NCBI GenBank assembly: GCA_033032865.1
Contig: JAWHQI010000005.1
Span: 12,548,001-12,612,000 of the forward strand
Direction: 5' to 3'
Length of the DNA stretch: 64,000 nt
Source: Dactylorhiza incarnata
Lineage: Eukaryota; Streptophyta; Magnoliopsida; Asparagales; Orchidaceae
The first letter of the stretch is position 1, and each line of letters starts with the position of its first letter. The notes beneath the pieces are model-generated. The model saw only the letters and a list, made by a program, of their open reading frames with translations, ran no database searches and had not been told where the DNA came from. Shown piece by piece: positions 1 to 10,937 of this stretch. The position numbers were made by a program, and so were the translations under genes.

Positions 1-516
1 TAGCCGGTTTTATGCCTTGCTTATAAAAGGAACGTGTTTAGGGCTTCGAAACATACGGTTTTAGATCGAGCCTTTTTGCGAGAGAGAAACGACGGAAGTG
101 TTCCGGCTGTTCTCATTCCTTCCGCCGATCGACGTTCCGCCGCCGCTAGTCGTCGCCGCCGGTCGCCGCCTCCTCTAGATCGGACCTAGCAGTCCGTGAG
201 GATGTTGGGAGCTTCCTTCTCCGACCTAGTTCTTGTGCGACAAGAAGCTAGGGTTCTTCATCGCTTGTGTGGACTTCTGTAGAGGGATCGATCTATTTTG
301 ATCCTTGAAGAACTCAAAGCAGGTTTCAGATTTCTCTTGGAGCACCTAGGTTGGATTTGATCCAACTCCACTAAGGTAATTTATGCCTAGTATTTATGAT
401 TACTTCTTGATTCATTTTTATGGCCCGATCCGAAACACTTTTGGGTTATTCTTGTTCATTTCCGCTGCGCATATTTGATATCTCATCCCTTATGAAAGGG
501 TACAGAAAACCCAACA
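1..516 (+). repeat. 5' LTR of copia A, 3' half
   Basis: These bases match 6933-7448 of the 3' LTR and end in CCAACA at 511-516, directly before the primer binding site. The palindromic U3 array seen in the 3' LTR lies outside the window on this side. Confidence 0.93.
20..29 (+). promoter_or_regulatory. TATA box of copia A 5' LTR
   Basis: TATAAAAG at 22-29 is repeated at the equivalent place in the 3' LTR (6954-6961). It lies about 490 bp before the LTR end, so R and U5 would be long. Assigned from the motif and its LTR position only. Confidence 0.7.
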
Positions 517-517
517 G

Positions 518-529
518 TGGTATCAGGGC
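518..529 (+). other. Primer binding site (initiator tRNA-Met type)
   Basis: TGGTATCAGGGC starts one base after the LTR terminus. It differs at one position from the common plant PBS TGGTATCAGAGC, which pairs with the 3' end of initiator tRNA-Met. Confidence 0.9.
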
Positions 530-1558
530 AAGGTTGCGGTCAAGTGTGTGTAAATTGGGACATTTAGAAGCGTTCTAAAAGCCGTCCGTTATAGAAGCTC
601 TGCCCCTTGGACCCCGTTAGGGGCTCTGCCCCTAATACCCCGCCAGAGGCGCGGCCCCTTGGAACCCCGCCAGGAATGCATGTGATTACGTTGCGATTTT
701 CATGTTTCAGAGGTTGTTTCTCCTCTGCAGTAACAGTCCCTCAAAATGGTTTGTGAAACCAAATGTTTAGATTACTGAATCTGATCTGAGAGACGAGCTT
801 GTCTATTGCACTTGTGGAGTTGCTGTTCACATGTCCAATGCATGTAAATCTGGAGATTTAGAAGTGTTCTAAATGCTCAGATTTAGCCCTGGTTTGTCAA
901 AGTGTTGATAGACTGTTTTTGTGCACATCTGGGATGTATCTGGAATGTGAATGTTGTAATTTTATTTTCTGATTGTGCACTATGATTAAATGTTAATCAT
1001 GATTAAATGTTAATCACTTAAAATAAAAATCCCTTATCTAATATTAAGTATTCGGATGCCTTCCGATGGATGACACTCTTCCTGCCTCGATCGTTGAAGT
1101 GTGGGCTTGCCAAAGCAAGGTGCATTAATCTATCTTGGTAAGGGTGCGAGCGGATAATTGTGATATCCCACTGTCGACATCGGGTCAAACTTAACTAGGT
1201 GACCTCAAAGGTTAAGTGCCTAGAGGCATAGGGTTTGCATGCTCCATATGATGGATGCGAATAAAGAGTTATTCACCAACCATACAAGAGTTGTATAGTG
1301 ATGCAATTGACAAATGTTGTCTCCTAAATAACCGCATTATGAGAGGAACGCCAAAGCAGACTCGTGGTGTTGGTGAAATACGGATCTTGTCCACTAAGAG
1401 ATTAGCTCGCATAAACTCTCCGAATCGATATCAAGGGTTATTGATTTGATTAAAATAGTGGGAGCTCTTTAATAAAAGTCCTTATTAAAATATATATAAA
1501 ATGTATTTTGAAATATAGTACTAAAATTTAACTTTGCAAAATTCCTTGTAGAATATTC
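530..1558 (+). other. Untranslated leader of copia A
   Basis: About 1 kb between PBS and gag without a convincing ORF; a 64-codon ORF at 1255-1449 resembles nothing I know. The leader contains the GC-rich module at 597-681, described separately, and is otherwise AT-rich. Confidence 0.75.
597..681 (+). repeat. GC-rich GGGGC/GCCCC module in copia A leader
   Basis: Short inverted blocks such as GGGGCTCTGCCCC alternate with ACCCCGY spacers, so the RNA could form several short stems. Nearly the same sequence occurs in reverse complement at about 45545-45640, inside an unrelated gypsy LTR. In both cases it reads in the same sense relative to the element's own transcription. Confidence 0.85.
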
Positions 1559-4500
1559 GTGGCAAGTGGATCTCACTCCGCCTTGTCCCTGAGAGCGATC
1601 CTTGAGAAGGATAAGCTAAATGGGACAAATTTCCTTGACTGGTATAGAAACCTGAGAATTATTCTCAGGCAAGAGCGCAAGCTCTATGTCTTGGAAGAAG
1701 ATCCCCCTGAAGAGCCAGCCTCTAATGCACCACGTGCAGATAAAGATACTTATAAGAAGTATGGAGATGACTCCTTGGATGTTGAATGCCTTATGCTCAC
1801 GACTATGAACTCTGAGCTTCAGAAGCAACATGAGAACATGAGTTGTTATGAGATGGTTGAGCACCTGAAGAAAATGTTTCATGGGCAAGCTCGCCAAGAA
1901 AGGTTTGATATATCCAGGGCGTTATTTCAGTGTAAGATGGGAGCTCGAGACCCAGTAGGAACTCACGTACTCAAGATGATTGGGTATATAGGGAGCCTTG
2001 AAAGACTGGGGTTTCCTTTGAGCCAAGAGTTGGCCACTGATCTGATCCTACAATCGTTGATGCACAGTTACGAGCAGTTTGTCTTAAATTACAATATAAA
2101 TGAAATTGACAAGACACTGCCCGAGCTCCTAGGCATGTTAAGAACTGCCGAGATCAACATGAAGAAGACCAAGCCTGCTGGCCCCATATTGATGGTGCAT
2201 AAAGGCAAGGGCAAGGTCAAGGGAACCAAGAAGACTAAGGTAGGACCTAAGTCACATCTTGATCCCAAGTCTTCAGCACTGAAAAAGAAAGGATTGGCTA
2301 AGGAAGGGAAGTGCCACCATTGTGGTAAGGCAGGGCACTGGAGGAGGAACTGTCCTCAGTATCTAGAAGATCTGCAAAAGAAGAAGGGAAGTATGACTTC
2401 CACTTCAGGTATTTTCGTTATAGAAATAAACCTTTCTTTTCCTTCATCCTGGCTATTGGATACCGGATGTGGTTCTCACATTTGTATAAATGTGCAGGAA
2501 CTGAGAAGGAGAAGAATGCTGGGTAAAGGGGAGGTAGACCTGCGCGTCGGGAATGGAGCAAGAGTTGCTGCCGTCGCCGTTGGTGTTTACTGTCTTTCTT
2601 TGCCCACAGGGCTTGTAATAGAACTTGATAATTGTTATTATGTTCCGGCCATAACTAAAAACATTATTTCTATTTCATGTTTGGACATGATTGGTTTTTC
2701 TTTCATAATTAAGAATAATTGTTGTTCTATTTATAAGAATGATGTTTGTTATGGTGTAGCCAAAATGATTAATGATTTATATGTTTTGAACTTAGACCAT
2801 CCGATCTATAACATAGAAAATACTAAAAGACTAAAAACAAATGACTTGAATCCTACGTACCTTTGGTATTGTCGTTTAGGCCATATAAACGAGAAACGTA
2901 TATCCAAGCTCCATAAAGATGGACTACTGGACTCATTTGATTATGAATCATTTGAGAGATGCGAGTCATGTTTATTAGGCAAGCTGACCAAAGCTCCTTT
3001 CACTAGTTGTAATGAGAGGGCTAATGATCTCTTGGGTATAATACATAGTGATGTATGCGGACCCATGACTTCTATGGCTAGAGGTGGGTTCTACTACTTC
3101 GTTACATTTACTGATGATTTCAGTAGATACGGATACGTGTTTCTTATGAAGAATAAATCCGAGACCTTTGAAAAGATCAAAGTGTTTAAGAATGAAGTAG
3201 AGAACCAACTGGGAAAAACGATAAAAGCACTCCGATCTGATCGAGGTGGCGAATATCTGAGTCATGAGTTTCGTGATCATCTGAAAGAGTGTGGTATTGT
3301 ATCACAGCTCACTCCGCCTGGAACACCTCAACATAATGGTGTTTCTGAGAGGAGGAATCGTACCTTATTAGACATGGTGCGATCGATGATGAGTCATGCA
3401 GATTTGCCCATTTCCTTTTGGGGTTTTGCTGTAGAGACTGCTGCTTTCACACTAAATCGAGTTCCAACGAAAACGGTTCTAAAGACACCATATGAGATAT
3501 GGACTGGGAAGCGTCCTAGTATGTCGTTCATCAAGATTTGGGGCTGTGAGGCATACGTGCGACGTCAAATGCCTGACAAGCTGGAACCCAAATTGGATAA
3601 ATGTTATCTAGTGGGGTATCCTAGGGAAACCAAAGTATATTATTTCTACTTACCGTCTGAGGGCAAAGTGTTTGTCGCAAGGACTGGTGTCTTTTTGGAG
3701 AAAGAGTTCTTATCCAGAAAGACTGCAAAGGTAGAACTTGAAGAAGTTCAAGAGCCACAAACAATGAACGAACCGGAAGTGGAACCTGAGCAAGGACTAC
3801 AAGAAGTTGTAGCTGGAGAGCCTGGTCAAGAAACACAAGTCCTACGTAGATCTGGTAGACCAAGATTTGAGCCTGAGAGATATGGATTTCTCGTGTCTCA
3901 AATAGGTAGTGTGTTGCTTATGGATCATGATGATGAGCCTGCAACTTACCAAGAGGCTATGAATGGACCCGACTCCGAGAAGTGGCTTGAGTCCATGAAA
4001 TCTGAAATGGACTCCATGTATGCAAACCAAGTTTGGACCTTGGTGGAACCACCTGAAGGGGTACGACCCATAGGGTGTAAGTGGGTCTTCAAGAAGAAGA
4101 CCGACATGGATGGGAATGTACAGACATTCAAAGGCCGGCTGGTGGCTAAAGGTTTCAGGCAAATTCATGGTGTTGACTATGATGAAACCTTTTCCCATAT
4201 AGCCATGGTCAAGTCCATCAGAATTCTACTTGCTATTGCTGCGTATTATGACTACGAGATCTGGCAAATGGACGTCAAAATGGCTTTCCTTAATGGAAAC
4301 CTCCTTGAGGAAGTGTATATGACATAACCCGAGGGTTTTGTATCTCCAAGTGAAGCCACTAAAATATGCAAGTTGAATCGATCCATTTATGGATTGAAAC
4401 AAGCTTCTCGAAGTTGGAATCTACATTTTGATGAGAAAATCAAAGAGTTTGGTTTCATCAAGAACGAAGATGAGCCTTGTGTTTACAAGAAGATTAGTGG

Positions 4501-5456
4501 GAGTATTGTTGTCTTCCTGATATTGTATGTAGATGACATACTATTGATCGGGAATGACATTCCGACCCTGCAAGTTGTTAAGAACAACCTAGGGAAGTGC
4601 TTTTCTATAAAGGACTTGGGTGAAGCGACTTACATACTTGGTATTAAGATCTATAGAGATAGATCGAAGAAGTTGTTGGGTTTAACCCAGAGTACATACA
4701 TTGACAAGGTGTTGAAACGTTTCAACATGCTTGAGTCCAAGAAAGGATTCTTACCCATGTCACATGGTGTGAGTCTCTCTAAGGACCAGTTTCCTAAATC
4801 TTTGGAAGACAAGGACCGCATGAAGATGATTCCATATGCTTCGGCAATTGGATCAATCATGTACGCAATGTTATGTACTCGACCCGATGTCTCATATTCT
4901 TTAAGCATGACTAGCAGGTATCAGTCTGATCCAGGTGAAGGTCACTAGATCGCAGTCAAGAATATCCTAAAGTACTTGAGAAGGACTAAGGATATATTCT
5001 TGGTGTTTGGTGGAGAGGAAGAGCTCGTTGTAAAGGGTTACACGGATGCAAGCTTCCAGACTGACAGAGATGACTCAAAGTCACAGTCAGGTTTTGTGTT
5101 TTGCCTTAATGGAGGAGCTGTAAGCTGGAAGAGTTCCAAGCAGGAGACAGTTGCCGATTCTACGACTGAGGTCGAGTATATCGCTGCAGCAAATGCGGCG
5201 AAGGAACCTAAATCTCTACTGTGACAACAACGGTGCAATTGCACAAGCTAAGGAACCTAGATCTCATCAGCGCTCCAAGCACATACTTCGGCGCTTCCAT
5301 CTTATTCGAGAGATTGTCGATCGAGGAGATGTGAGCATATGCAGAGTACCGACTGAAGAAAATATAGCGAATCCACTAACAAAGCCTCTTGCGCAAAAGA
5401 AGCATGATGGTCATGTTAGATCAATGGGTATTAGATACCTGAATGATTATCTTTAG
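1559..5456 (+). pseudogene. copia A gag-pol, broken
   Basis: Domains along the reading frame: gag; CCHC zinc knuckle CHHCGKAGHWRRNC (residues ~252-265); aspartic protease LLDTGCGSH (~300); gag-pre-integrase; integrase with an intact DD35E triad (HSDV, SDRGGE, GVSE; ~496, 560, 596); RT with QMDVKMAF (~903) and YVDDILLIG (~990); RNase H. The expected ATG is GTG (1559-1561), which is not a normal eukaryotic start. In-frame stops lie at 4325-4327 (a Q codon, CAA to TAA) and 4946-4948 (a W codon, TGG to TAG). Near 5200 a deletion of roughly 70 bp in RNase H shifts the frame, and the C-terminus continues one frame over to 5456. The lineage within copia is left open. Confidence 0.93.
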
Positions 5457-6420
5457 TGGGAGCCTTGTGGATTGCATATTTGTTGGTTGTTTGTTCATTG
5501 GATGAATTGTAATATGTACTATGTATTTCATTTTATATTTATGGCAAGTTCTTTTATTATGTCATTTATATATGTCTGATAAGATTAATTAGCATAATAA
5601 ATGCCCTTAGAGTGTTTGCTTCCATAGGAATTTAAGTACGTGACTTGAATGTGAGGGTCTATGTTTAAATGAAGCTTCATTCTTAAATGGTCCCTGGTCG
5701 AGGTATCATCCTAGAAATTTAGGGCAAGGATGAGACCATAAGACCAGCATGTGCATTGACTGATGACCGGTTCTCATAGGTCATGATATTGTGATATCAA
5801 GTCATCACATGGGTACTTGTTAAGAACAAGTTGTACTGGACAGACCCCCCGTGAGACTACTTTGCGGATTGTTATATGAACGTGTCACAAGTAGGTCTCA
5901 AATGATAATGGTGTTTGTGGTCCTTTGACCTGAAGTCATAGCATTCATCAGGTGAGGAAGAGCGTACTTTGATGCCATCTAAAATCTTCTCTTGAGAAAG
6001 GTTGACGATAAGGGTGGTTGTTGGGTATGTTATGAATCATTTGGATGTTTGTGTATGAGCAGAAATGGGATTTGTCCTCCTGTATGAAAGGAGTTACATC
6101 CATGGGCCCCTTGATGGAATGAGACTGAGAAATGCATGGCCATGCTTGGTTGAGTCAATATATGATACTGAGCTCACCAATTTCAGACAGTCTATTCTAG
6201 ATCAGGAAATTGGGATTGAACAATTATGAGGGTGACACGGTCCATGCCTCTAGTTCTATCCGGATGTAAAGGACAAAGGGACATGACAACACTGATACAT
6301 TGGTCATGACAGGCTTATATGAGTTATGAACTCTTATTGCTTGGGTAGCAATGATGTATTGCTAGATGCCGCTCATTGTTTGTGAGACTTTTGTTGATAC
6401 TTTGTGATCAAGTGGGAGAC
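5457..6420 (+). other. 3' noncoding region and PPT of copia A
   Basis: About 960 bp between the pol stop and the 3' LTR with no ORF of note. The last bases, AGTGGGAGAC at 6411-6420, are purine-rich and touch the LTR, as expected of a polypurine tract priming plus-strand synthesis. Confidence 0.75.
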
Positions 6421-6654
6421 TGTTGGAGTTTCTGAGATGATCTCAAAGCAATCAACAGTTAGTCTTGTTGCCAACGCAATATGAGCCTATAGGGTCGCAC
6501 ATAAAAGCGTTTGGAGAAGTTGGAGAAAGTATTGTGTTGGCCTTACTCATATTGGATATGAGTGGAGGACCAATCCTGTGACTGCTTGGAATCAAGTTGA
6601 GAATGTCTCAAAAGGGAAATCGTTTAAAGTGTTTAAACGAACGGATTTACACTA

Positions 6655-6900
6655 GATAATTCGGCTAAAGGCATTAACCGAATTTGACTAAAGGGATTAG
6701 ACGAATTCGGCTAATGGCAAATTCGACTAAAGGGTTTCGCCGAATTTATATAGTCGAATTCGTCGAAATGGTTTCGCCGAATTCGGTTATAGAGAATAGC
6801 CGAATTTATATATAGTCGAATTCGTCGAAATGGTTTCGCCGAATTCGGTTATAGTGATTAGTCGAATTCGGTTAATGTGATTAGTCGAATTCGGCGAATT
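6655..6900 (+). repeat. CGAATTCG palindromic repeat array in U3 of copia A
   Basis: Degenerate tandem units built on GAATTCGG and CCGAATT (often the palindrome CGAATTCG), separated by short spacers such as CTAAAGGG or TTATAGAG. A unit with GTCGAATTCGTCGAAATGG occurs twice almost identically (about 6741 and 6808). The array ends about 55 bp upstream of the TATA box, the place expected of LTR enhancer repeats. Confidence 0.85.
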
Positions 6901-6953
6901 CAATCTGGATAGTTTTTCCTCTGGTCTGCGGATAGCCGGTTTTATGCCTTGCT

Positions 6954-6961
6954 TATAAAAG
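6954..6961 (+). promoter_or_regulatory. TATA box of copia A 3' LTR
   Basis: TATAAAAG, the same element as at 22-29 in the 5' LTR. Confidence 0.65.
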
Positions 6962-7448
6962 GAACGTGTTTAGGGCTTCAAAACATACGGTTTTAGATCG
7001 ATCCTTTTCGCGAGAGAGAAACGACGGAAGTGTTCCGGCTGTTCTCGTTCCGTCCGCCGATCGACGTTCCACCGCCGCTAGTCGCCGCCGCCGGTCGCCG
7101 CCTCCTCTGGATCGGACCTAGCAGTCCGTGAGGACGTTGGGAGCTTCCTTCTCCGACCTAGTTCTTGTGCGACAAGAAGCTAGGGTTCTTCATCGCTTGT
7201 GTGGACTTCTGTAGAGGGATCGATCTATTTCGATCCTTGAAGAACTCAAAGCAGGTTTCAGATTTCTCTTGGAGCACCTAGGTTGGATTTGATCCAACTC
7301 CACTAAGGTAATTTATGCCTAGTATTTTTGATTACTTCTTGATTCATTTTCATGGACCGATCCGAAACTCTTTTGGGTTATTCTTGTTCATTTCCGCTGC
7401 GCATATTTGATATGCCATCCCTTATGAAAGGGTACAGAAAACCCAACA

Positions 7449-7791
7449 GAAGTGACACGTAACCAGAGGAAGGAGCTGTGTTCGCCGAATTTGAGGATGG
7501 GATGATCTGGATATCCGGCTCATCGTCATCCGCCAATTGGCGAAGATAATCCGCACAGTCCTTCAAGGCGTGCTCTCTACTTTTGCAAAATAAACACTGC
7601 TTTACCGGCTTTGCCGGCACCCAAGGTGCGGTAGCCACGTAATAGTGCGACAACGGAGGCGCAGCAGAGGAGCCAAAAGATTTATGGGACTCGTACGGTT
7701 TCTGAACAACACCATACTCTTTGGGACACCTATCACTAGCGTGGGATGTGTTCCCACACCAACGACATCGGATATTCAAATGTGCCCACAT
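7449..7791 (-). pseudogene. Gag-like ORF start with two CCHC zinc knuckles (truncated)
   Basis: An ORF begins with ATG at 7791, about 105 bp after the PBS, and stays open until copia A cuts it at 7449 (114 codons; the frame then runs on into the LTR by chance). It contains two CX2CX4HX4C knuckles: CRWCGNTSHASDRC at residues ~9-22 and CLFCKSREHALKDC at ~66-79. Such knuckles are typical of retroelement nucleocapsid domains and bind nucleic acid, but they usually lie at the C-terminus of gag. Here they are near the N-terminus, so this may be a small extra ORF before gag, or a rearranged gag. I do not recognise the rest. Confidence 0.6.
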
Positions 7792-7894
7792 GATATATAA
7801 GAAGAAAATAACATGAAAAAGAGTAAATTAAAAAGGAATAAAAGACTCAATTGCAAACAATCGATTCACAACCAAAATCTCATCACGCCTGCAT

Positions 7895-7912
7895 TCCCCG
7901 GCAACGGCGCCA
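7895..7912 (-). other. Primer binding site (tRNA-Asp type)
   Basis: On the minus strand TGGCGCCGTTGCCGGGGA, six bases after the LTR end. The identical PBS is found in the level 2 element at 24632-24649. It is characteristic of plant Athila-type gypsy elements and matches the 3' end of tRNA-Asp. Confidence 0.9.
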
Positions 7913-8771
7913 AAAACTTGATGCGTATTCGGCAAGTACACCGGTCGTTGTCAAGTAATAAAATTGGGAATAGCTTCCCCGAATATCGTCTCTCAAGGAA
8001 TGCAGGTTCTGGTGAACGAAACGTGTGGTGAATCGATTGTTATACGAGCAAACAAAGGAAAAAGAAGGGCATTGATTTTGGGTTTCCTAAGTTAGTGCAG
8101 AAAAGAGATGCGGGTCAAAACTCCGCTTCGCAAGGCGGGATGGATGCAACGGCCGCGATGTCGTGCTTCGGGAGGCGCGTGGATGGAATGTAACTATGCC
8201 GGTTGAGGGTCGCACACACCTCTTCTCTAAACATCACCACTAGCAATTGCTAGTGGCTTCACACTCAACGAAACTTAGAAAATCACTAGGAAAAAGGGCT
8301 ATTCTTGCCACCACATCAACATTGGACATGAACACAAGCAATAATCCTTAAGATTAACTTAACAAGCATTCATACAACTCATAAACAAGTACAAGCATCA
8401 AAGGTTAGAGAGGACCACAAAGAAGAAGTCACCGCGTCTTGGGTTCTCAGCCGAAAGAAGAGGTTGTCGGGCTCTCTCCGGGCTCGGCCCTCAGATGGTG
8501 AGCTAACTCGAAGGAGGTTGTCACCGCTCCTACGATCTTCAGTGCTTCTCTGGTCTCTCGGCGAGGAATGCTTGAGCTAATGGTCGAGAAAGCTTCCTAG
8601 TGCTCCCGGATGGAAGGATGGAGTTGGAAATCACCGAAAATGGCCTCTATGGTGGTGGAGATGAAGGGGAAGCCTTCAGCCCTCAAGAGCAGCGGGAAGG
8701 AACTGATTTCCCGCTCTCTCAATCGCTCCAATCCGTCTCCAATCATCCTCCAATCGTCCTCCATTCCTGCA

Positions 8772-8778
8772 TTTTATA
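8772..8778 (-). promoter_or_regulatory. TATA box of the gypsy LTR
   Basis: TATAAAA on the minus strand, about 17 bp downstream of the palindromic U3 array, so transcription would start near 8740 and run leftward into the ORF. Confidence 0.6.
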
Positions 8779-8794
8779 CTAAACAGGCAGAAAA

Positions 8795-9115
8795 ATGGTC
8801 ACGCACGGTCGAACGCACGACCGTGCGCAGACCGTGCGTTATTAACTCATAAAATGTGGCTTGGGGAAGATGTTGCGTCGCCCGTGCGAATTGCTCACGC
8901 ACGACCAATACCGCTCGTGCGTTCAAACGCACGGGTAAACTCCAAAGCTCTGAAATCAGGAAGACACAGGTCGACCGTGCGTTTTACTCAAGCACGGGCG
9001 AATCCGCCCGTGCGTCAAAACGCACGATTAAACTCCGACGCTCCATTTTCAGACCAGACACAAACGCACGACCGCGCCCGACCGTGCATCAAGAAAACGC
9101 ACGACCGTGCGATAT
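8795..9115 (-). repeat. CGCACG/CGTGCG palindromic array in gypsy U3
   Basis: About ten copies of CGCACG or its complement CGTGCG, often paired as CGCACGACCGTGCG, spaced by 15-40 bp of variable sequence. Each pair can form a short hairpin. The array directly precedes the TATA box in the direction of transcription. Confidence 0.85.
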
Positions 9116-9400
9116 GCACAGACATTACTTCTGGGGAAAACGGGACGATCCGGTCACCTGCATACAAGATACAATGGCTGGGAATACACGTCCAGCATCA
9201 GAAAAACATAGAAGAAGGGAAGGGGAGCACCATGTGCTTACCCCCAACAACAAGGAGCGCAATTGCACACCGGAATGGGCTAAAAAGTGCACCTAGCATG
9301 GAATAATACATATGAATGAAAACGTGCCTAAAATGTGGTGCATAGACTAGAATACCAGCCCAAATGAGTCCAAAAATGTATATATAAATGGGACTCATCA

Positions 9401-9830
9401 GCGCTCACGTAGCTTCTCCCGCTTAGGAGTTTCGTTAGATGGACCATCTGTTTGCTCTTACGTTAAGTGTGGTCTGCTTCGTGCCTCTGGCTTGCCCAGT
9501 GGGGCCCTTGCGAGCGGGATTGACATTACCCTGCCTCGCTCGCCCACCCCCTGCGAGTGACCAGCATTGCTTGTTATCCGCCGCGCCGGCGGACCTCCCC
9601 AACTCGCTCTTTTCAGTTATTGCTTATGAATTCTCCAGGTGTTTTTTTGCGAGCTAGGACCCGACCCGACGAGCCGTGCGACCACCGTATCCAGCCATCT
9701 TGCAGTTACCCTTGGACTTGGTGTTCTACATCAATTGCAGTTTCGTATTTCTCGCAAGCTAGCCCCAGGGCTTGCCCAATCAAGGCCTTGAGAGGTTTGG
9801 CGAACTGAGCCCGTTAACATGAATAACATA
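9401..9830. other. Unassigned sequence, probably Tat-like 3' region
   Basis: About 430 bp between the inserted gypsy LTR and the 95-bp array. It is CG-rich with several CTCGC/GCGAG motifs resembling those in the Tat-like LTR near 16900-17050, but I cannot align the two. No ORF of note. Confidence 0.4.
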
Positions 9831-10865
9831 CTTGCTAGCCTTTTCAGAGATGAACTTGGCCCACCGCCTATGAGAGCCCGGCGGCGGATTCAATCTGGGG
9901 CTCTTCAACACCAAAACTTTCCACCTTGCCAGCCTTTCCAGAGACCCATCGTCTATGAGAGCACGGCAGCGAAATCGATCTGGGGCACTCCAAGACCAAA
10001 AACTTTCCACCTTGCCAGCCTCTCCAGAGATCAACCTGACCCGCCGTCTATGAGATCCTGGCAGCGGAATCGATCTGGGGCACTCCAGCACCAAAATATT
10101 TCCACCTTTCTAACCTCTCCAGATATCAACCTAACCAACCGTCTATGAGAGCCCGGCAGCAGAATCGGTGTGGGGCACTCCAACACCAAAAACTTTCCAC
10201 CTTGCCAGCCTCTCCAGAGATCAACCAGACCCACCGTCTATGAGAGCCCAGCAGCAGAATCGATCTGGGGCACTCCAGCACCAAAATATTTCCTCCTTGC
10301 CAGCCTCTCTAGAGATCAACCTGACTCACCATCTATGAGAGCCCGACATCGGAATCGATCTGGGGCACTCCAGCACCAAAAACCTTCCACCTTGCCAACC
10401 TCTCCAGAGATCAACCTGACCCACCGTCTATGAGAGCCCGACAGCGGAATTGATCTGGGGCACTCCAGCACCAAAAACTTTCCACCTTGCCAGCCTCTCC
10501 AGAGATCAACCTAACCCACTGTCTATGAGAACCCGACAATGGAATCGATCTGGGGCACTCCAACACCAAAAAATTTCCACCTTGCCAGCCTCTCCAGAGA
10601 TCAACCTGACCCACCGTCTATGAGAGACCAGCAACGAAATTGATCTGGGGCACTCTAGCACCAAAAAATTTCCACCTTGCCAGCCTCTCCAGAGATCAAC
10701 CTGACCCACCGTCTATGAGAGCTAGGCAACAGAATCGATCTAGGGCACTCAAGCACCAAAAACTTTCCACCATGCCAGCCTCTCCAGAGATCAAACTGAC
10801 TCACCATCTATGAGAGCCCGACAACAGAATCGATCTAGGGCACTCCAGCACCAAAAACTTGAGGA
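9831..10865 (-). repeat. 95-bp tandem repeat array (about 11 copies)
   Basis: The block starting near CAGCCTCTCCAGAGATCAAC recurs at about 9926, 10016, 10111, 10206, 10301, 10396, 10491, 10586, 10681 and 10776, with a diverged first copy at 9831. The period is 95 bp (copy 2 is about 5 bp short). Units share GTCTATGAGAGCC and ATCTGGGGCACTCCA. It lies downstream of the integrase end in the element's own orientation, that is in the 3' untranslated region. The overlapping ORFs of about 67 codons are by-products of the repeat. Confidence 0.95.
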
Positions 10866-10937
10866 AACCTGCTTAGAAAGAACTTCCAAACCAATATATT
10901 AATATTAGAACATATAACAAGTCAATTAAAAAAAACT

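Larger units (their letters stand above)
1..7448 (+). mobile_element. Ty1/copia LTR retrotransposon A (5' end outside window)
   Basis: A near-complete copia element: partial 5' LTR (1-516), PBS, about 1 kb leader, gag-pol in the order gag, PR, INT, RT, RNase H, about 1 kb of 3' noncoding sequence, a purine-rich tract and a full 3' LTR (6421-7448). INT before RT defines Ty1/copia. The last 516 bases of the 3' LTR align with bases 1-516 at the same length and with few differences by eye, so the insertion is not very old although the coding region is broken. The right LTR lies directly against a minus-strand gypsy fragment, so A probably inserted into it. The TSD cannot be checked because the left end is outside the window; the right flank starts gaagt. 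Confidence 0.93.
6421..7448 (+). repeat. 3' LTR of copia A
   Basis: 1028 bp, beginning TGTTGG and ending CCAACA (6-bp terminal inverted repeat). Contains the U3 array (about 6655-6900), a TATA box at 6954-6961 and a GC-rich, pyrimidine-rich stretch after the TATA. Confidence 0.95.
7449..9400 (-). mobile_element. Ty3/gypsy (Athila/Tat-type) fragment, minus strand
   Basis: Read on the minus strand this is a complete LTR (7919-9400), a tRNA-Asp-type PBS six bases inside it, a short spacer, and the beginning of an ORF cut at 7449 by the end of copia A. It is therefore the 5' end of a gypsy element whose remainder lies left of the window, beyond copia A. Its outer end at 9400 abuts the Tat-like element, into which it probably inserted. 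Confidence 0.8.
7919..9400 (-). repeat. LTR of the minus-strand gypsy fragment
   Basis: 1482 bp, TGATG...CATCA termini (5-bp inverted). The orientation follows from the PBS at its left edge and from a minus-strand TATAAAA at 8772-8778 preceded by a palindromic array (8795-9115). ORFs called in this stretch are read-through of the repeats and are not genes. Confidence 0.85.

Noticed and set aside
1255..1449. Small ORF in the copia A leader
   Set aside because: Short, and no domain; leaders of this length often contain chance ORFs.
8854..9306. ORFs of about 150 codons in two frames
   Set aside because: They lie in LTR U3 sequence rich in CGCACG repeats, and no domain is seen.
9780..10709. Several overlapping ORFs of about 67-109 codons on both strands
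   Set aside because: The 95-bp repeat lacks stops in some frames; the repeated protein pattern follows the DNA repeat.
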